Positions 23,626 to 26,969 of a stretch of 26,969 bases of DNA are shown piece by piece. The DNA lies in contig JAVBOJ010000116.1 of assembly GCA_031550755.1 (NCBI GenBank), forward strand, positions 1 to 26,969, given 5' to 3'. The position numbers and the translations under genes were made by a program. Every line of letters starts with the position of its first letter. Positions within the stretch are counted from its first letter, which is position 1. A model generated the notes under the pieces. The model was given only the letters and a program-made list of their open reading frames with translations, was not told the origin of the DNA and made no database searches. The DNA comes from JAVBOJ01 sp031550755 (GTDB lineage: Bacteria > Bacillota > Clostridia > Oscillospirales > UBA929).

Positions 23626-25054
23626 GCAACCGCCGTACGCCGCCTCTCAGTATCCGCCGACGCCGCCCAAGGAGCGTCCCGTGTTTTCCCTCCGCGACCG
23701 GCTGATGACGGCGCTGGCCTTTCTGGCCGGTCTGCTGGTCATCACGGTATTCTGGCGCGATGTCGTGCCGCGGCTGGGTGTTCTCCTCATCGCGGCGGCC
23801 ACGGTGGGGTTGTTCGTCTGGTATTTCGGCGAGCGCGTGACGCAATACAACCGGGCGGGGCTGGCGCTGCTGTGCGGCGGTGTGCTGCTGGCCTTCAGCC
23901 TGATGACAAACCACAGCATGGCGCTGTATTTTCTCAACCTTCTGGCCGTGTATCTGCTGCTGGGACTGGGCATGTTTTTGGTCAGCGCCGGCGGGGAAAT
24001 GGACGCCGCCCGCCCGCGCGCGCTGCTGACCGCGTTTTTGGGCTCGGTGGCCAGCCTGTTCCGCAATCTGGACAAGCCGGTGCTGGCGCTCATCCCGCCC
24101 AAAGGGAAGGGCGGATGGATTCCCAAGGTGTTTGTGGGGCTACTGATTTCATGGCCGGTGGCCGGGGTGGTGCTCGTGCTGCTCTCGTCGGCCGACGCGG
24201 TATTTTCCGGCCTCATCGACTCGTTTTTGCGGCTCAACCCCATGCGGGTCATCGCGCGGGTCGTCTACGCCATGGTGTACGCCTTCCTGTTTTACAGCTT
24301 CCTCTATGCCGCCGGGCACCGCCGGGTCAAAAAAGACTACGTCCGCCTGTACGAAAAGACGCCCCCGGCCTTTGACGGCATCGTCCCGCTGACCCTTACC
24401 CTCCTGCTGACCCTGATTTACGCCGTGTTTGTCTGCATCCAGCTGACCTATCTGTTCGGCGGACATCCGCCCGCCGGGTTGAGCTACGCCGAATATGCCC
24501 GCCGGGGCTTTTTCGAGCTGTTTTTCATCACCGGGCTCAACATCGCCGTCCTGCTGCTCAGCCTGACCCTCTCCCGGCGGGACAGCCGGGTGTACACCGC
24601 CCTGCGCGTCACCGGCGGGCTGATGATGGGCTTTACGCTGGTCATTCTGGCCTCGGCCGTGACCCGCATGCTGCTCTATGTATCGGTGTACGGGCTGTCC
24701 GGTCTGCGGTTTCTGGTACTCTGGGGCGAGTGCGTGCTGTTTTTGTTCATTGTGTTTTCCCTCGTCAAACTGTTTCGTCCGGACTTCCGCTCCTTCCGCT
24801 TTTTTGCGGGCACGGCGCTTGTCCTCTATCTGGCCCTTAGCTTCTGCCCGATGGACGCCCTGATCGCGGGCTACAATGTGAATCGTTTCAATGCGGGCGA
24901 GCCGGTGGACTGCGGCTATCTCGCGACCCTGTCGCAGGACGCGCTGCCGGCGGCGCGGCGGTTGCCCGACTCGCCGGAAAAAGAGGAGGTTCTCCGGCAG
25001 CTCGAACGAAAACGCGACGAAGAGCGCGGCGACTTCTTCGGGTTTTCCTTTTAA
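23606..25054 (+). CDS. DUF4173-like polytopic membrane protein
   Basis: A 482-residue protein. The N-terminal ~25 residues are Pro/Gln-rich and cytoplasmic, followed by about ten to twelve hydrophobic helices to about residue 415, and a short charged C-terminal tail. Conserved pieces such as SSADAVF, FYSFLYAAG, RRGFFELFFITGLNIAVLLLS (in part), LASAVTRMLLYVSVYGLS and the closing DALIAGYNVNRF fit DUF4173. The start at 23606 has AAGGAG seven bases upstream; two closer in-frame ATGs are less well spaced. Function unknown. Third gene of the operon. Confidence 0.8.
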   Translation: MDRIPPEQPPYAASQYPPTPPKERPVFSLRDRLMTALAFLAGLLVITVFWRDVVPRLGVLLIAAATVGLFVWYFGERVTQYNRAGLALLCGGVLLAFSLMTNHSMALYFLNLLAVYLLLGLGMFLVSAGGEMDAARPRALLTAFLGSVASLFRNLDKPVLALIPPKGKGGWIPKVFVGLLISWPVAGVVLVLLSSADAVFSGLIDSFLRLNPMRVIARVVYAMVYAFLFYSFLYAAGHRRVKKDYVRLYEKTPPAFDGIVPLTLTLLLTLIYAVFVCIQLTYLFGGHPPAGLSYAEYARRGFFELFFITGLNIAVLLLSLTLSRRDSRVYTALRVTGGLMMGFTLVILASAVTRMLLYVSVYGLSGLRFLVLWGECVLFLFIVFSLVKLFRPDFRSFRFFAGTALVLYLALSFCPMDALIAGYNVNRFNAGEPVDCGYLATLSQDALPAARRLPDSPEKEEVLRQLERKRDEERGDFFGFSF

Positions 25055-25059
25055 AAAGA

Positions 25060-25091
25060 AGCGGCGGGGATCCTTTCGGATTCCCGCCGCT
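25060..25091. terminator. bidirectional terminator
   Basis: Bases 25060-25073 (AGCGGCGGGGATCC) pair with 25078-25091 (GGATTCCCGCCGCT), one G-T pair, TTTC loop. The minus-strand stem is followed by TTCTTTTTAAAA and the plus-strand stem by GTTTA, so it should stop both the DUF4173 operon and the convergent ferredoxin operon. Confidence 0.85.
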
Positions 25092-25093
25092 GT

Positions 25094-25285
25094 TTACTCC
25101 ACCGAGATCGCGTCCACCGGACAGCTTTCGGCGGCTTCGCGCGCCTTTTCCGCCTCCTCGTCCGACAGCGTACTGTTTTTGACGGCCACGGCCAGGCCGT
25201 CGTCGTCCATCCGATACAGCGAAGGTTCCAGCGAGGGGCACAGCTCACAGCCGATGCAGAGGTCTTTGGACACTTGGGTTTTCAT
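25094..25285 (-). CDS. 4Fe-4S ferredoxin
   Basis: A 63-residue ferredoxin with four cysteines for one [4Fe-4S] cluster: Cys10, Cys13, Cys16 (CIGCELC) and Cys55 (SCPVDAISVE). The single-cluster plan resembles Thermotoga- or Bacillus-type monocluster ferredoxins; a classic Clostridial 2[4Fe-4S] ferredoxin would have eight cysteines. AGGAGGG lies before the ATG. It is 14 bases after the alpha/beta hydrolase and shares its transcript. Confidence 0.93.
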   Translation of the reverse strand: MKTQVSKDLCIGCELCPSLEPSLYRMDDDGLAVAVKNSTLSDEEAEKAREAAESCPVDAISVE

Positions 25286-25299
25286 GAACGCCCTCCTTT

Positions 25300-26145
25300 T
25301 CAGGGATGAATACCCATATTGTGCCCCGTCCCGTCCGGCTTATGCAGAAAATCCAGAAACCGGCGGTTAAAATCCTCCAATTCGTCGTAAAATATAGCGT
25401 GACCGCTGGCCTCAAACGGATAGAGCTCCGACCGGGCGATGCCGCGGTGCATTTCCTCGGCAAAGGCAAAGGGACACACCCGATCCAGCCGGCCGTGAAA
25501 AATGCCGGTGGGGACGTTGACGGAGGCCAGATCCGCCCGCAGATCCTCATCCCGCAGGGACTCCAGCCCGCCGATGGTGCCCAGCCCCGACGCGCGCCAG
25601 CCGATGTCGTTGAACCACGCGCCCACATCGAGGCTGTGCGGTGCGCCGAAAAACAGCTTGCCGAAGTCGGTGACGGTCTGCGGCCGATCCCGATAGACCG
25701 ACGCCAGCAAGCCGTCCACCGCCTCCCTTGTCATGCCGAATGGGTAGCCCGGCCGCTGCACAAACGACGGTGCCGCCGCCGCGAGCAGCGCCAGCTTGCT
25801 CACGCGGTAGCCCTTGTACCGGGCCATGTACCGCAGCGCGATCCCGCCGCCCATCGAAAACCCCGCCAAAATCAGCCCGCGCGGCTGCAACGACCGGATG
25901 AGCGTATAGACATCCTGCGCCATGCGGTCGTACGAATAGCCGCCGGCGGGGCAGTCCGACTGCCCGAAGCCGCGCAGATCCAGACCGATACAGCGGTATC
26001 CGCGGGACGGCAATATGTCGTATTGATACTCAAAAATGGTGTGATCCAGCGGCCAGCCGTGGATAAAAAATACCGTCCTTTGTCCCTGCGGAAAAATATC
26101 CTCATAAGCCAATTTTACATTGTCGTCGGTTTTGAAAAATTGCAC
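25300..26145 (-). CDS. alpha/beta hydrolase
   Basis: A 281-residue alpha/beta-hydrolase fold enzyme. The oxyanion segment is FFIHGWPLD (26-34). The nucleophile elbow is GFSMGGG with Ser97. The acid is Asp221 (GRLDRVCP) and the base His249 (EASGHAIFYDE). The RGFGQSDCP piece and length resemble the haloperoxidase/epoxide-hydrolase-like group, but the substrate is not known. No signal peptide. The start is GTG at 26145 with AAGGGAG nine bases upstream. A longer frame to 26301 exists, but runs into the spoVT promoter and has no ribosome binding site. Divergent from spoVT. Confidence 0.87.
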   Translation of the reverse strand: MQFFKTDDNVKLAYEDIFPQGQRTVFFIHGWPLDHTIFEYQYDILPSRGYRCIGLDLRGFGQSDCPAGGYSYDRMAQDVYTLIRSLQPRGLILAGFSMGGGIALRYMARYKGYRVSKLALLAAAAPSFVQRPGYPFGMTREAVDGLLASVYRDRPQTVTDFGKLFFGAPHSLDVGAWFNDIGWRASGLGTIGGLESLRDEDLRADLASVNVPTGIFHGRLDRVCPFAFAEEMHRGIARSELYPFEASGHAIFYDELEDFNRRFLDFLHKPDGTGHNMGIHP

Positions 26146-26241
26146 CGCAGTCAGCTCCCTTCCCGCCGTTATTCTATGAAGGAATGGGAACTTTTGTGAA
26201 ATTCTTCCGGCGGTCTCCAAAACCTCCCAACCCCGACTTCT

Positions 26242-26270
26242 GCATAAACTGCCAATTCTTACGGATACTA
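26242..26270 (+). promoter_or_regulatory. sigma-G-like promoter of spoVT
   Basis: GCATA (26242-26246) and GATACTA (26264-26270) are separated by 17 bases. The B. subtilis sigma-G consensus is GHATR, 17-18 bases, CATNHTA; only the first base of the -10 box differs. spoVT in B. subtilis is sigma-G dependent, which fits. Confidence 0.6.
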
Positions 26271-26333
26271 AGCGTAAACCAGAAAAGCCAAATCCATGCA
26301 CAGGCCAAAACCAAACGTAGGAGGGTTTCCATC

Positions 26334-26876
26334 TTGAAAGCGACGGGAATTGTGCGCCGAATAGACGACCTCGGAAGAGTGGTCATCCCCAAGGAAATTC
26401 GCAGAACGATGCGTATACGCGAGGGCGACCCGCTGGAGATCTATACGGACAAAGACGGCGAGGTCATCTTTAAAAAGTATTCTCCCATGGGAGAATTATC
26501 TTCCTTTGCGGTTCAAATTTGTGAGACGCTGGGCAAAATCAGCGGCTATTTGGTGCTGGTAACCGACCGGGATCAGGTCATTGCGGTCTCCGGCACCTCC
26601 AAACGGGATCTGATGGAAAAGAGGATCACCGAGGAGCTGGAACGGGTGATGGAAAGCCGACAGGTCTATCAGTACAAGCAGGGCGAGCCCCGTCTGCTGG
26701 TCTGCGACGGGCAGGAAAAATACCCGGTGGGCATTGCCGCCCCCATTTTGGCCGAGGGGGATGTCTCCGGCTGCGTTGTATTCGTCGGCGGGGACGAAAA
26801 AAAGTCCATGGGCGACACCGAATACAAGCTCGCGCAGACCGTGTCTGGCTTTTTGGGCAAGCAGATGGAGTCCTGA
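26334..26876 (+). CDS. spoVT: stage V sporulation transcriptional regulator SpoVT
   Basis: A 180-residue regulator of late forespore gene expression (B. subtilis SpoVT is 178). The N-terminal AbrB-type DNA-binding domain begins KATGIVRRIDDLGRVVIPKEIRRTMRIREGDPLEI (in parts, 2-36), nearly the family consensus. The C-terminal GAF-like domain (about 55-178) contains VLVTDRDQVIAVSG and PVGIAAPILAEGDVSGCVVFVGG. The start is TTG at 26334, eight bases after GGAGGG. Upstream in-frame codons back to an ATG at 26184 are not family sequence and cross the sigma-G-like promoter. Confidence 0.95.
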   Translation: MKATGIVRRIDDLGRVVIPKEIRRTMRIREGDPLEIYTDKDGEVIFKKYSPMGELSSFAVQICETLGKISGYLVLVTDRDQVIAVSGTSKRDLMEKRITEELERVMESRQVYQYKQGEPRLLVCDGQEKYPVGIAAPILAEGDVSGCVVFVGGDEKKSMGDTEYKLAQTVSGFLGKQMES

Positions 26877-26969
26877 GAATTGAAAAGAGTAGGGGGTGTG
26901 GGGGGGGGGGCCCGCACCACCCCGAGGTAAAGAGGGGTTGATGGGTGTGTTTTAAAAAAAAGGGGCCGA
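26877..26969. other. low-complexity contig end
   Basis: Downstream of spoVT the sequence is dominated by G and A homopolymers (a run of ten G and a run of eight A) and no gene is visible. GGGGTG/CACCACCCC could form a G-rich terminator-like stem. The composition is unlike the rest of the window, and misassembly or low coverage at a contig end is likely. Confidence 0.6.

Noticed and set aside
25306..26199. A 297-codon plus-strand frame opposite the alpha/beta hydrolase
   Set aside because: The minus-strand frame has the complete Ser-Asp-His triad; the opposite frame has no recognisable domain.

Overview
The window looks like a chromosomal stretch of an endospore-forming, high-GC member of the Clostridia (an Oscillospirales-like Firmicute is my best guess). 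The reasons are the spoIIAA-spoIIAB-sigF operon, spoVT, strong AGGAGG-type ribosome binding sites, TTG and GTG starts, sigma-A promoters close to TTGACA-N17-TATAAT, and a CD1247-family protein. There is no sign of a plasmid, prophage, insertion sequence or CRISPR array. Most of the window is ordinary core genome, and the last ~90 bases are low-complexity and look like a poor contig end.

Layout. (1) 1-757: tRNA-Val(GAC) with a near-consensus promoter and a terminator, then a lone Imm-5-like immunity-type protein. (2) 857-4478, minus strand: a SAM-dependent methyltransferase, elongation factor P, a CD1247-family zinc-ribbon/coiled-coil protein, a 60-residue paralogue of its zinc ribbon, and the forespore sigma-F switch operon. 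(3) 4561-9231, plus strand: a heterodimeric ABC exporter and an unusually long ArsR-type regulator, preceded by a promoter carrying repeats that look like an operator and ended by a perfect 24-bp hairpin. (4) 9236-10206, minus strand: an AT-richer pair, a PerR-type regulator and a COG0720 (6-pyruvoyl-tetrahydropterin synthase/QueD) protein lacking the usual catalytic cysteine, with a 7-1-7 Fur/PerR-type box in front. A small carboxypeptidase-regulatory-like protein follows. (5) 10745-16046, plus strand: a PucR/CdaR-type regulator, ftsE, ftsX, an EnvC/PcsB-like M23 peptidase and a CtpA/CtpB-like S41 protease, a cell-wall remodelling unit. (6) 16047-22794: a long structured leader ending in an intrinsic terminator, then speD, an Orn/Lys/Arg decarboxylase (probably speA), speE, speB, carboxy(nor)spermidine dehydrogenase and carboxy(nor)spermidine decarboxylase. 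(7) 22831-25054: a 27-bp perfect palindrome and a consensus promoter, then a DUF2975 membrane protein, a YozG-like regulator and a DUF4173 membrane protein. (8) 25094-26876: a ferredoxin and an alpha/beta hydrolase on the minus strand, then spoVT behind a sigma-G-like promoter.

The most interesting signal is the 434-base gap in front of speD. It holds a candidate promoter, a series of hairpins (two with GNRA loops), a 31% GC segment closed by a possible long-range 6-bp helix, and a 21-bp terminator stem with a T-run ending only five bases before the speD ribosome binding site. An 8-base segment upstream is perfectly complementary to the 3' arm of that terminator. This is the architecture of a riboswitch or attenuator. 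I could not match it to a class I know, so it is a candidate undescribed RNA control element for polyamine synthesis. The operon is also notable because it encodes two separate enzymatic routes from putrescine to spermidine.
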